Shown one piece after another: positions 1-5,706 of a DNA stretch of 8,309 bases (positions are counted from its first letter, which is position 1; every line of letters starts with the position of its first letter). The stretch covers positions 1 through 8,309 of the forward strand of contig DATAZV010000469.1 of NCBI GenBank assembly GCA_036271855.1. The letters run 5' to 3'. This DNA comes from JAQGMJ01 sp036271855 (GTDB lineage Bacteria > Pseudomonadota > Gammaproteobacteria > Burkholderiales > JAEUOS01). A model generated the notes under the pieces. The model was not told where the DNA came from and did not search any database. It worked only from the letters and a program-made list of their open reading frames with translations. The position numbers and the translations under genes were made by a program.

Positions 1-357
1 AAGGTCATTGGAGATGGCGCCGGCTCCTCGCGCATCTTCCAGGTGCGCGGGCCGATGATGGTCAAGGGCGACTATCACGTCAACCCGTCGGTCAGCAATT
101 ACATCCAGCAAAAAGACATGCGCATCATCACCGATTTCGCGCGCGACCTCGACGTGCCCACGCCGGTGTTCAACGCTTCCACCCCCTACTACGCCGCGGC
201 GATTGCCATGGGCCACGGCGACTCCGACACCGCTGCCGTGTGCGCGGTACTGGAGGAATGGGCCGGCATCGGGAAACAAAGCGGCAAGGGCAGCAAGGCC
301 CCGAAAAAACCTGCGGCGAAGAAGGCCGCCGCGAAAAAGTCCGCGAAAAAAGCCTGA
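1..357 (+). CDS. NAD(P)-dependent beta-hydroxyacid dehydrogenase, C-terminal part (5' end outside window)
   Basis: Only the last 118 codons are present; the frame is open from base 1 and ends at TGA 355-357. The fragment matches the all-helical C-terminal domain of the 3-hydroxyisobutyrate dehydrogenase family, closest in feel to the L-threonate dehydrogenase (LtnD)-like branch. Visible landmarks are GAGSSRIFQVRGP early, then QQKDMRIITDFARDLDVPTPV (the KD-x-x-x-I helix of the family), then an AMGHGDSDTAAV segment near the end of the domain. The Rossmann NAD-binding half and the catalytic lysine would lie upstream. The enzymes oxidise 3-hydroxyacids in the cytoplasm; the substrate here cannot be read. 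From base 271 the protein continues in a 28-residue tail with 11 lysines (APKKPAAKKAAAKKSAKKA), which is not part of the standard fold. It converges with the next gene, 20 nt between stops. Family confident, substrate unknown. Confidence 0.85.
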   Translation, partial: KVIGDGAGSSRIFQVRGPMMVKGDYHVNPSVSNYIQQKDMRIITDFARDLDVPTPVFNASTPYYAAAIAMGHGDSDTAAVCAVLEEWAGIGKQSGKGSKAPKKPAAKKAAAKKSAKKA

Positions 358-377
358 CCTGCGTCGCCCTGTTCCGC

Positions 378-956
378 TCAGCCCTGCGCCGCGCGCAGGG
401 CGCGCATTTCCGCCGCATGTTCCTCGCGGGTGATGTAAGCCTGCGGTGCCATCCCGGGCTGCGGCCAGTTGCCGAAGGCTTCCGCGTAATGATGCGAAAA
501 CAATTCGATCACATTGCCAAAGGGGTCTTCGCAATACACCAGCTTGTACGGGCGCCCCGGAATGAATTCGTAAACCGGAATGCGCTGCTTGCCGCCGGCG
601 GCAACGATGCGCGCCGCCAGGCCTTCGATGTCCGGATCGGTGAAACACAAATGCCAGTAGCCGCTTTTCCAGTATTCGAGATTGTCGGCCGGCTTCTCCA
701 CCGGCGGGTCGACGAACTGGAACAACTCCAGCCCCACGCCATTGGCCGTCAGCAGATGCGCCTGGTAGGCCTTTTTGAAACGCGGGCCGAACAGGCTGGG
801 CGTCTCGTGCGTCACGCTCGAACTCGCCTGCAGCACGCGCGGCCCCATGATGTGCGAAAGGCCGAAAATCTCGCCGTACCAGTCGATGGCGGCGTAGATG
901 TCCGGCACGGTGATGCCGATATGGTTGAGGGCGCGCGGCGTGGTGGGAGCGGCCAT
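378..956 (-). CDS. VOC (glyoxalase/bleomycin-resistance/dioxygenase) superfamily protein
   Basis: A 192-residue protein of two paired beta-alpha-beta-beta-beta VOC modules. The four metal ligands of the superfamily are at the expected places: H12 (LNHIGI), E77 (GLELFQF), H102 (YWHLCF) and E151 (NVIELF), so a mononuclear divalent-metal site should be intact. The DPFGNVIEL signature (144-152) closes the second module. The family includes lactoylglutathione lyases, methylmalonyl-CoA epimerases, extradiol dioxygenases and fosfomycin thioltransferases. The substrate cannot be assigned; 'lactoylglutathione lyase-like' is the most that is justified. About 35 C-terminal residues extend beyond the second module. 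The ATG at 956 is supported by an AGGAAA ribosome-binding site at 961-966. It is cytoplasmic, with no signal peptide. It is transcribed divergently from the EamA transporter and convergent with the dehydrogenase. Confidence 0.88.
   Translation of the reverse strand: MAAPTTPRALNHIGITVPDIYAAIDWYGEIFGLSHIMGPRVLQASSSVTHETPSLFGPRFKKAYQAHLLTANGVGLELFQFVDPPVEKPADNLEYWKSGYWHLCFTDPDIEGLAARIVAAGGKQRIPVYEFIPGRPYKLVYCEDPFGNVIELFSHHYAEAFGNWPQPGMAPQAYITREEHAAEMRALRAAQG
381..401. terminator. GC-rich hairpin at the convergent gene ends
   Basis: Perfect 9-bp inverted repeat GCCCTGCGC / GCGCAGGGC with a 3-nt loop. It lies 24 nt past the dehydrogenase stop and inside the last codons of the opposing VOC gene. 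No T tract follows on the plus strand (it reads GCGCATTTCC), so it is at best a weak intrinsic terminator or a transcript-end stabiliser. Confidence 0.35.
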
Positions 957-985
957 GCTGTTTCCTGAAAAGTGGGTGCGCGCCC

Positions 986-1015
986 ATCATAAGCCCATGA
1001 CGCCGCGCGCGACAA
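986..1015 (-). promoter_or_regulatory. Putative sigma-70 promoter of the VOC gene
   Basis: On the minus strand TTGTCG (1010-1015, 4/6 to the -35 consensus) is followed after 18 nt by TATGAT (986-991, 5/6 to the -10 consensus), about 30 nt from the VOC start codon. The element fills most of the 66-bp divergent gap, so any plus-strand promoter for the transporter must overlap it; none is obvious there. Confidence 0.5.
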
Positions 1016-1022
1016 TGCCGCG

Positions 1023-1904
1023 ATGATGGCCGATCTCTACACCAGCGGCATGGCCTACGCCCTGGCGGCGATGGTCTGCTTCGGCCTTTCCGACCTGGTC
1101 TACAAACGCGCCGCCGGCGCCGGCGTGCAGGCGCACCAGTTGCTGTTCGTGCAATCCTGGCAGTACGGTCCGATGGTGCTGCTCTACGGCTGGTTCACCC
1201 ATACCCTGACCTTCAATCTTTCTTCCTTGTGGGGCGTGGTCGCCGGCGTATTCGCCTTTGTCGCCTTCTACAGTTTCGCCAAAAGCCTGAGCGGCGGCTC
1301 GGTGAGCGTCAACGCGCCGATTTTTCGCCTCTCCTTCACCCTTACCGCGGCACTGGCCGTGCTGCTGCTGGGCGAACCGCTCGGCCCCTACAAGCTGGCG
1401 GGCCTGGCCTGCGCCCTGCTGGCGGTGTGGCTGCTGCTGGGCGGCAAGGCGCCGGCGTCGAAAGTCGCCACCGTCAGCCACGCCGGCATGCGCGCCTCGC
1501 TCACGCGCGTGGGCATCGCCACGGTCACCCTGGGCATCGCCAACCTGATCTACAAGATCGGCCTGATGTCCGGCGCCACCCCCGCCGCCCTGCTGGTCGC
1601 ACAGGCCGGCGTGGTGATGAGCCTGAGCGCCTTCAATGCCTGGCGTATCGACGGCCACCTGCGCGCCAGCCGCATCGCCTGGGGCCACGCCACCGTCACC
1701 GCGACCCTGCTGACGGCGGCCTTCGTCTTCCTGTTCCAGGGCCTGGCGCGCGGCGAAGCCAGCCGCCTGGTGCCGGTGGCGCAGATGGGTTTCGTGGTCA
1801 CCGCCGCCGTCGGCTTCTTCTTTTTGCGCGAACCCTTCAGCGCGCGCAAAGGCGCCGGGCTGATGTTCGCCCTGACCGCACTGGCTTGTCTGGCAAAATC
1901 CTGA
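1023..1904 (+). CDS. EamA-type transporter of the drug/metabolite transporter (DMT) superfamily
   Basis: A 293-residue, strongly hydrophobic inner-membrane protein with about ten predicted helices arranged as two homologous EamA halves. The first half ends with a PIFRLSFTLTAALAVLLLGEP stretch followed by a LAGLACALLAVWLLLGG helix. The second repeats the pattern (VPVAQMGFVVTAAVGFFFLREP, then GLMFALTALACL), the internal duplication typical of ten-TM DMT carriers. Such proteins move small metabolites, amino acids or drugs, usually outward; the substrate is not predictable here. Two adjacent ATGs (1023, 1026) are possible starts, and neither has a clear Shine-Dalgarno sequence in the upstream GCGACAATGCCGCG. 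The stop is 2 nt before the ATG of the methyltransferase, so the two are almost certainly co-transcribed and perhaps translationally coupled. Confidence 0.88.
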   Translation: MMADLYTSGMAYALAAMVCFGLSDLVYKRAAGAGVQAHQLLFVQSWQYGPMVLLYGWFTHTLTFNLSSLWGVVAGVFAFVAFYSFAKSLSGGSVSVNAPIFRLSFTLTAALAVLLLGEPLGPYKLAGLACALLAVWLLLGGKAPASKVATVSHAGMRASLTRVGIATVTLGIANLIYKIGLMSGATPAALLVAQAGVVMSLSAFNAWRIDGHLRASRIAWGHATVTATLLTAAFVFLFQGLARGEASRLVPVAQMGFVVTAAVGFFFLREPFSARKGAGLMFALTALACLAKS

Positions 1905-1906
1905 AC

Positions 1907-2536
1907 ATGCCGCTCTCCGACGACGAACTACAGGACATTTCCGCCCGCACCCTGGCCTACTACCAGGGCAGCGCCGACGGTTTTCGCGCCCGCACCGCCG
2001 ACCACGACGTGCGCCAGAACATCGACGCCCTGCTGCGCCACATCGAAGGCATGCGGCCCTGGGTGCTGCTCGACCTCGGCTGCGGCCCGGGCCGCGACCT
2101 GAAGGTGTTTTCCGATCTCGGCCACATCGCCGTCGGCCTCGAAGGCACGCCCGCCTTCGCCGCGATGGCGCGCTCGCACAGCGGCTGCGAGGTGTGGGAG
2201 CAGGATTTCCTGCGCCTGCAACTGCCGCCCCAACACTTCGAAGGCATCTACGCCAACGCCTCGCTGTTCCACGTGCCGGCGCAGGAACTGCCGCGCGTGC
2301 TGGGCGAATTGCACGCCGCGCTGAAGCCCGGCGGCGTGCTGTTCAGCTCCAACCCGCGCGGCGACAACCAGGAAGGCTGGAACCGCGAACGCTACGGCGC
2401 TTATCACGACCTCGGCGCCTGGCAGCAATTTCTCGGTGCCGCCGGCTTTACCGAACTGGAACACTACTACCGGCCGCCGGGCCTGCCGCGCGACCAGCAG
2501 GGCTGGCTGGCCAGCGTCTGGCGCAAGACGGCCTGA
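1907..2536 (+). CDS. Class I SAM-dependent methyltransferase
   Basis: A 209-residue cytoplasmic protein with a Rossmann-like methyltransferase core. Motif I is LLDLGCGPGRDL (54-65), binding S-adenosylmethionine. The acidic residue ending strand 2 is E79 (VGLEGTP), expected to hold the ribose hydroxyls. Then come EQDFLRL (adenine pocket), YANASLFHV (motif IV region) and ALKPGGVLFSSNPRG (post-motif loop and strand 5). The N-terminal stretch YYQGSADGF...DHDVRQNIDALLRHIE is a conserved lead-in in a group of small uncharacterised proteobacterial methyltransferases. The acceptor is unknown. The ATG at 1907 follows the transporter TGA by 2 nt. There is no strong ribosome-binding site in GGCAAAATCCTGAAC, so reinitiation by ribosomes leaving the transporter frame is likely. 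The frame stays open far upstream of 1907, but that extension overlaps the transporter and has no protein-like character. Confidence 0.88.
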   Translation: MPLSDDELQDISARTLAYYQGSADGFRARTADHDVRQNIDALLRHIEGMRPWVLLDLGCGPGRDLKVFSDLGHIAVGLEGTPAFAAMARSHSGCEVWEQDFLRLQLPPQHFEGIYANASLFHVPAQELPRVLGELHAALKPGGVLFSSNPRGDNQEGWNRERYGAYHDLGAWQQFLGAAGFTELEHYYRPPGLPRDQQGWLASVWRKTA

Positions 2537-2556
2537 GGCCCTCGTCCGGCGAGGCC
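2537..2556. terminator. Hairpin between convergent methyltransferase and LprI-like genes
   Basis: GGC-C-CTCG / CGAGGCC forms a 7-bp stem with one bulged C and a 5-nt loop. It exactly fills the 19-bp gap between the two opposing stops. There is no clean T tract on either side, so it is a plausible but weak bidirectional terminator. Confidence 0.4.
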
Positions 2557-3305
2557 TAGTTGATCTCCTGCTGGTAGTTTTCCACCCGGTCCTTCAGGTT
2601 GCGCCGGTATTTGCCGGCGAAGTCGGCGCCGCATTTGCCCTTCTGGGTGACATCGGCATCGCGGCCGGCCAGATGCAGGCGCGCTTCGCAAGCCTCCTTC
2701 ATCGCCTGGCCCGAGGGGCCATCGCCCAGCTTGCTCATCATTTCGTCGGAGACGACAAAGCCGCTCGCACCCTTTCGTACCCGGTCGCCAGTCGGGCTCT
2801 CGTCCTTCAGGGTCGAGCGGATCGTGTTGCTCGACTTGTGGAACAGCAACACATCGGCCTCGCCGTCGGGCCGCGCGCGGATCAGCAGCTTCGCGCCATT
2901 GCGCTCATAGACGCCGCTGACCCGGTACACCGGGCTTTCCAGCACCGCGACGCGCTCGCCGAGCAGGCGCTTGATGCAGGCGACATAGGCCTTGGCGCAT
3001 TCGATCTGGTCCTCGATCTCGCCTTCGTGGGCGGCGCGCAGCGCCTTGACGAACTCGCGCTGGTCGAAGCGCACGTAGTCTGCGCTGTCGCCGGCGGCAG
3101 CGAGCTGCTTCTTGTAGGCGGCGGCCATACGCTCGTCCAGGGCGGACAAGGCCGGGTTGGCGCAAATCGCCTTTTCCACTTTGGCGCTGGCCTTGGCGCA
3201 ATCGAAGCTGGCGGCTTGCGCCTGCGCGCCGCCCAACAAAAGCAATATGGCCGCCAGGCCGCGTACCCATCCAAATTGCGAATGCCGGCATTTTTCTTGT
3301 TGCAT
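2556..3305 (-). CDS. Exported LprI-like (DUF1311) protein with an extra C-terminal domain
   Basis: A 249-residue protein with a Sec signal peptide: basic start (MQQEKCRHS), hydrophobic core GLAAILLLLGG, and cleavage probably after AQA around residues 29-31. The mature N-terminus is SFDCAKASAKVEKAICANPALSALD, the signature of the LprI/DUF1311 domain. LprI in Mycobacterium is a lysozyme inhibitor, but most proteobacterial members are untested. Cysteines 36, 48, 103 and 110 fit the usual disulphides of that domain. Residues about 120-249 form an additional domain of unknown function containing one more cysteine pair (206, 225). The ATG at 3305 is preferred over the in-frame ATG at 3398 because it places the signal peptide at the N-terminus and has AGGGGGTAGG just upstream. 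Expected location is the periplasm. It lies downstream of pap on the same strand with a 135-bp gap, so probably has its own promoter. Confidence 0.8.
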   Translation of the reverse strand: MQQEKCRHSQFGWVRGLAAILLLLGGAQAQAASFDCAKASAKVEKAICANPALSALDERMAAAYKKQLAAAGDSADYVRFDQREFVKALRAAHEGEIEDQIECAKAYVACIKRLLGERVAVLESPVYRVSGVYERNGAKLLIRARPDGEADVLLFHKSSNTIRSTLKDESPTGDRVRKGASGFVVSDEMMSKLGDGPSGQAMKEACEARLHLAGRDADVTQKGKCGADFAGKYRRNLKDRVENYQQEIN

Positions 3306-3354
3306 CCTACCCCCTGTTTTCAGGTCGTCAGAAATCTCCATTTCCGGAGCAGCG

Positions 3355-3372
3355 CGACCACAGTTGTGGTCG
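3355..3372. promoter_or_regulatory. Palindrome upstream of the LprI-like gene
   Basis: CGACCACA-GT-TGTGGTCG is a perfect 8-bp inverted repeat with a 2-nt centre, 50-67 bp before the LprI-like start. It looks more like an operator for a dimeric regulator than a terminator, since no T tract follows on either strand. It is flanked by two copies of CCGGAGCA (3344-3351 and 3385-3392). No known regulator is recognised. Confidence 0.4.
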
Positions 3373-3392
3373 TGCGCAGGCCAACCGGAGCA

Positions 3393-3411
3393 AAACAACA
3401 GTAAACAACAG
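3393..3411. repeat. Two 9-bp direct repeats with 10-bp period
   Basis: AAACAACAG occurs at 3393-3401 and again at 3403-3411, one helical turn apart, in the gap between pap and the LprI-like gene. On the minus strand it reads as two CTGTTGTTT copies about 90-105 bp before the LprI-like start, a spacing suitable for tandem activator binding. It may equally be chance in an A/T-rich tract. Confidence 0.4.
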
Positions 3412-3435
3412 GTTTTTTTCGTATTTTGAACCTGT
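3408..3435 (-). terminator. Possible terminator of pap
   Basis: ACAGGTT / AACCTGT forms a 7-bp stem around a 14-nt A/T-rich loop, beginning 6 nt past the pap stop. On the minus strand it is followed by TGTTTACTGTTGTTTT. The long loop and broken T tract make it a weak candidate; nothing better is visible between pap and the next gene. Confidence 0.3.
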
Positions 3436-3440
3436 GTTTT

Positions 3441-4916
3441 TCACAAACGCTGTTCCAGTGCCTCGCAAACGCAGCGTAGCACCTCGATGCGCGCATACTG
3501 CTTGTCGTTGGCCGGCACCAGGTGCCAGGGCGCATCGGCGGTGCCGGTGCGCTCGACCATGTCGCACACCGCCTGTTCGTAGGCCGCCCATTTCTTGCGG
3601 TTGCGCCAGTCTTCATCGGTGATCTTGAAGGATTTGAAGACGATTTTCTCGCGCGCCTTGAAGCGCTTCAACTGTTCTTCCTTGGTGATCGCCAGCCAGA
3701 ACTTGAGCACGATGGCGCCGGCATTCGTCAACTGCGCCTCGAACTGGTTGATCTCGTGGTACGCGCGCATCCAGTCCGGCACGGCGGCGAATTTTTCCAC
3801 CCGCTCGACCAGCACGCGGCCATACCAGGAGCGGTCGAAAATCGCTACCCGGCCCTGCGAGGGCACGCGGCGCCAGAAGCGCCACAGGTAGGGCTGGGCG
3901 CGCTCCTCCTCGGTGGGCGCGGCGATCGGCACCACACTATAGGAACGCGCATCCATTGCCGCGGTGACGCGGCGGATCGCGCCGCCCTTGCCGGCCGCGT
4001 CCTGGCCCTCGAAGGCCAGCACCAGGGAGTGCTTCCCGAATTTGGGATGGCGCATCAGCGCCGCCAGGCGGCCTTGCAGCTCGGCCAGGCGCTCGCGGTA
4101 CGCCTTATCTTCCAGCGTCAGGCCGTAGTCGAGGCTGTTGATGACATTGCGCGCGCCGCCGGCCTGGCGCTGCAGCGGCGCCGGCGCCTCGGTCGGCGGC
4201 GGCGGGCTTTTCAGGCGATTGCGCATCGCCTCCAGCAGGGCGTTGCCCACCGTCAGGGAGCGAAAGCGCGGGTCGTAGCCGTCGACGATGGTCCAGGGCG
4301 CCTCACCGGTGGAGGTTTCGCGCAGCATGGTTTCGGCCACCTTGCGAAAGCGGTCGTAGCTTTTCAGGTGCTTGAGATCCAGCGCGGTCACTTTCCAGCG
4401 CGTCAGCGGGTCGTCCCGCAGCGCCTGCAGGCGGTTTTTTTGCTCGTCCTTGGAAAGATGGAACCAGAATTTGAGGATCAGCGCGCCCTCGGCCACCAGC
4501 ATGCGCTCGAAGTGGCGGATTTCCTCGATCTCGCGCAAAAACGCCTTCGAACCGAGGTCGCGGTCGACCCGGCCGGCGATCGGCTCGGTGTACCAGGAGC
4601 CGAACAGGATGCCGATCTGCCCCTTGGCCGGCAGCGCGCGCCAGAAGCGCCACATCGGCGGACGCCGGCGCTCCTCGTCATTCGGTTCGCCAAAAGCGGA
4701 AGTCTTGATGTGGCGCGGGTCCATCCATTCGTGCAGGCGGTTCACCGTTTCGCCCTTGCCGGCGCCGTCGACCCCGCCGATGAGCACGATCACCGGAAAG
4801 GCCGGCCTGGCCAGCAGCGCGTACTGCGCTTTCAACAGGGCTTCGCGCAGCAGGGGCTCCTTGCGCGCGTATTCCTCCTTGGAGGTCTTCTGGCCCAGCT
4901 CGGCGGCTTCGAACAT
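3441..4916 (-). CDS. pap: Polyphosphate:AMP phosphotransferase, two-domain PPK2 (class II)
   Basis: A 491-residue cytoplasmic protein of two tandem PPK2 domains, the usual size and build of class II PPK2/Pap, which transfers phosphate from polyphosphate to AMP to give ADP. The N-terminal domain has Walker A GGVDGAGKG (47-55) and a Walker B-like ILFGSWYTEPI (103-113) in which the catalytic-type Asp is Gly106. The C-terminal domain has the complete set: Walker A EGQDAAGKGG (303-312), Walker B IFDRSWYGRV (359-368, D361 R362) and lid residues YLWRFWRRVP (343-352). Parallel KFWLAITKEEQ and KFWFHLSKDEQ segments confirm the duplication. A proline-rich linker (PPPPTEAPAP, 238-247) separates the domains. 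The ATG at 4916 (MFEAAELG) is preferred over the longer frame to 4988, whose extra 24 residues lack family character and would cover the promoter; its ribosome-binding site is weak (ACGGGCAATCA). A polyphosphate kinase partner is not in the window. Confidence 0.95.
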   Translation of the reverse strand: MFEAAELGQKTSKEEYARKEPLLREALLKAQYALLARPAFPVIVLIGGVDGAGKGETVNRLHEWMDPRHIKTSAFGEPNDEERRRPPMWRFWRALPAKGQIGILFGSWYTEPIAGRVDRDLGSKAFLREIEEIRHFERMLVAEGALILKFWFHLSKDEQKNRLQALRDDPLTRWKVTALDLKHLKSYDRFRKVAETMLRETSTGEAPWTIVDGYDPRFRSLTVGNALLEAMRNRLKSPPPPTEAPAPLQRQAGGARNVINSLDYGLTLEDKAYRERLAELQGRLAALMRHPKFGKHSLVLAFEGQDAAGKGGAIRRVTAAMDARSYSVVPIAAPTEEERAQPYLWRFWRRVPSQGRVAIFDRSWYGRVLVERVEKFAAVPDWMRAYHEINQFEAQLTNAGAIVLKFWLAITKEEQLKRFKAREKIVFKSFKITDEDWRNRKKWAAYEQAVCDMVERTGTADAPWHLVPANDKQYARIEVLRCVCEALEQRL

Positions 4917-4960
4917 TGATTGCCCGTTTGATTGGAACCGGCGCAACGGCGCCACGGCAC

Positions 4961-4988
4961 ATATTACGGATGGAATGCGGACGGCCAA
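4961..4988 (-). promoter_or_regulatory. Putative sigma-70 promoter of pap
   Basis: On the minus strand TTGGCC (4983-4988) and TAATAT (4961-4966) are separated by 16 nt, each 4/6 to consensus, giving a leader of roughly 35-40 nt before the pap ATG at 4916. It sits directly after the terminator of the upstream gene, so pap probably has its own transcript. Confidence 0.35.
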
Positions 4989-4994
4989 AACCCA

Positions 4995-5018
4995 AAGCGC
5001 CCCGGAGTGGGGCGCCTT
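4995..5018 (-). terminator. Rho-independent-type terminator of the 173-residue gene
   Basis: GCGCCCC / GGGGCGC forms a 7-bp all-G/C stem with a 5-nt loop, flanked by an A-A / T-T extension. On the minus strand it is followed by TTTGGGTTTTGG. It lies 37 nt past the stop of the upstream gene and just before the pap promoter. The T tract is interrupted, so efficiency is uncertain. Confidence 0.6.
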
Positions 5019-5054
5019 GCCTGCAAACTACTGACCCGGCAAAACCGCCCGAGT

Positions 5055-5576
5055 TCAGGCAGCGCGCGGAACCTCGGGCTCGGCGGCCACGCTGCGCGCG
5101 CGTTCATCGGCCTTTTTCATCGCCGTCGCCGCTTCGCCGGCCTTCGCCAGCAGGTCTTCGAGTATGGTCGGCGCGCCCTTGGCCAAAGCCGGCTCGACCG
5201 GCTTGGGTTCCATCGGCTGGGCGGCGCCCTGCGTGGCGGAGGATTCTTCGGACCCCGGCAGTTCACCTTGCGCCTGGGCTGCGGCTTCGGCCTGCGCCCG
5301 CGCCAGCCCGCTGTCCTTGGCCTTGCGCTTGCGGCGCAGCGGCTTGCAGGAACGCACCATGCCCTTGGGAATCTGGAAGCGGCCGTTGACCCAGCTGCCG
5401 TCAGTGGTGGAGGCGATCACCAGGTAGTGCTCGGACTCGTTGACCAGGAAACCCACGGTCTTCACCAGTTGCGGCTGCGGCTTCTCGTCGTTGGGGTCGA
5501 CCCAGCCGTGTTCCAGGCTGGACGCGTCGTCCCAGGTGATTTCGACCAGATCAAATTTGATGTTCAGGATGCTCAT
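5055..5576 (-). CDS. Uncharacterised protein: small phage-like beta domain plus basic and low-complexity tail
   Basis: A 173-residue protein of unknown function. Residues about 6-80 form a compact, probably beta-rich domain with spaced aromatic and hydrophobic residues: VEITWDDASSLEHGW, VKTVGFLVNES, YLVIASTTDGSW and GRFQIPKGMV. From memory this pattern resembles short conserved proteins in phages and prophages (a GW motif, a VGYLV-type strand, then IPKG), but I cannot name a family. A basic cluster RRKRKAK (81-87) follows, suggesting nucleic-acid contact. The rest to 173 is Ala/Glu/Pro/Gln-rich and partly helical, probably disordered or coiled. There is no signal peptide or membrane segment. 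The ATG at 5576 is chosen because residues upstream of it (to 5669) are Arg/Pro-rich and unlike protein; AAGG lies about 9 nt before it. It stands alone, with a terminator after it and a LexA-like tandem repeat before it. Confidence 0.75.
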   Translation of the reverse strand: MSILNIKFDLVEITWDDASSLEHGWVDPNDEKPQPQLVKTVGFLVNESEHYLVIASTTDGSWVNGRFQIPKGMVRSCKPLRRKRKAKDSGLARAQAEAAAQAQGELPGSEESSATQGAAQPMEPKPVEPALAKGAPTILEDLLAKAGEAATAMKKADERARSVAAEPEVPRAA

Positions 5577-5653
5577 GTGCAACGCCTTGTGCTTGGGGCT
5601 TTGCGGGCGGCGCTCGGCTGGCGGACGCCGGCAATCAAACCGGGAAAAAAACC

Positions 5654-5679
5654 CAAAAATACTGTACAAAAAGACTGTA
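5654..5679. promoter_or_regulatory. Tandem 13-bp repeat containing a degenerate LexA-like box
   Basis: CAAAAATACTGTA (5654-5666) is followed directly by CAAAAAGACTGTA (5667-5679), identical at 12 of 13 positions. Read on the minus strand, 5679-5660 is TA-CAGT-N8-ACAG-TA, one mismatch in the core from the LexA motif CTGT-N8-ACAG used by E. coli and, as known, betaproteobacteria. The mismatch falls in a core position, so LexA binding is uncertain. The element is 78-103 bp upstream of the 173-residue gene. Confidence 0.4.
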
Positions 5680-5706
5680 TACCGATACCCAGCATATGCC
5701 GCTCAA
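5676..5706 (-). promoter_or_regulatory. Possible promoter of the 173-residue gene overlapping the LexA-like box
   Basis: On the minus strand TTGAGC (5701-5706) and TATACA (5676-5681) are each 4/6 to consensus but 19 nt apart, longer than ideal. The -10 overlaps the edge of the LexA-like box, the arrangement expected of a LexA-repressed promoter. The leader would be about 90 nt. Confidence 0.25.

Noticed and set aside
240..968. A 242-codon plus-strand frame over the VOC gene
   Set aside because: The VOC frame has all metal ligands and a ribosome-binding site; the antisense product has only biased composition.
1..1022. A catabolic operon linking the dehydrogenase and VOC protein
   Set aside because: They are convergently transcribed, so they are not an operon, and no shared substrate can be deduced.
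987..1688. A 233-codon minus-strand frame over the transporter
   Set aside because: The product is Gly/Ala/Gln/His-rich with no fold signature, while the plus-strand frame is a clear ten-helix EamA protein.
2436..3404. A 322-codon plus-strand frame over the LprI-like gene
   Set aside because: It is a shadow of the minus-strand gene, which has a signal peptide and the DUF1311 signature.
3522..4919. A 465-codon open frame on the plus strand, antisense to pap
   Set aside because: It is fully explained by G/C-biased codons of pap read in reverse. The product is rich in Ala/Arg/Gln/His/Leu, with no domain, no ribosome-binding site and no independent support.
5660..5679. A confident SOS box call
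   Set aside because: One core base departs from CTGT-N8-ACAG and the palindrome may be a by-product of the tandem repeat, so it is kept only as a low-confidence regulatory site.
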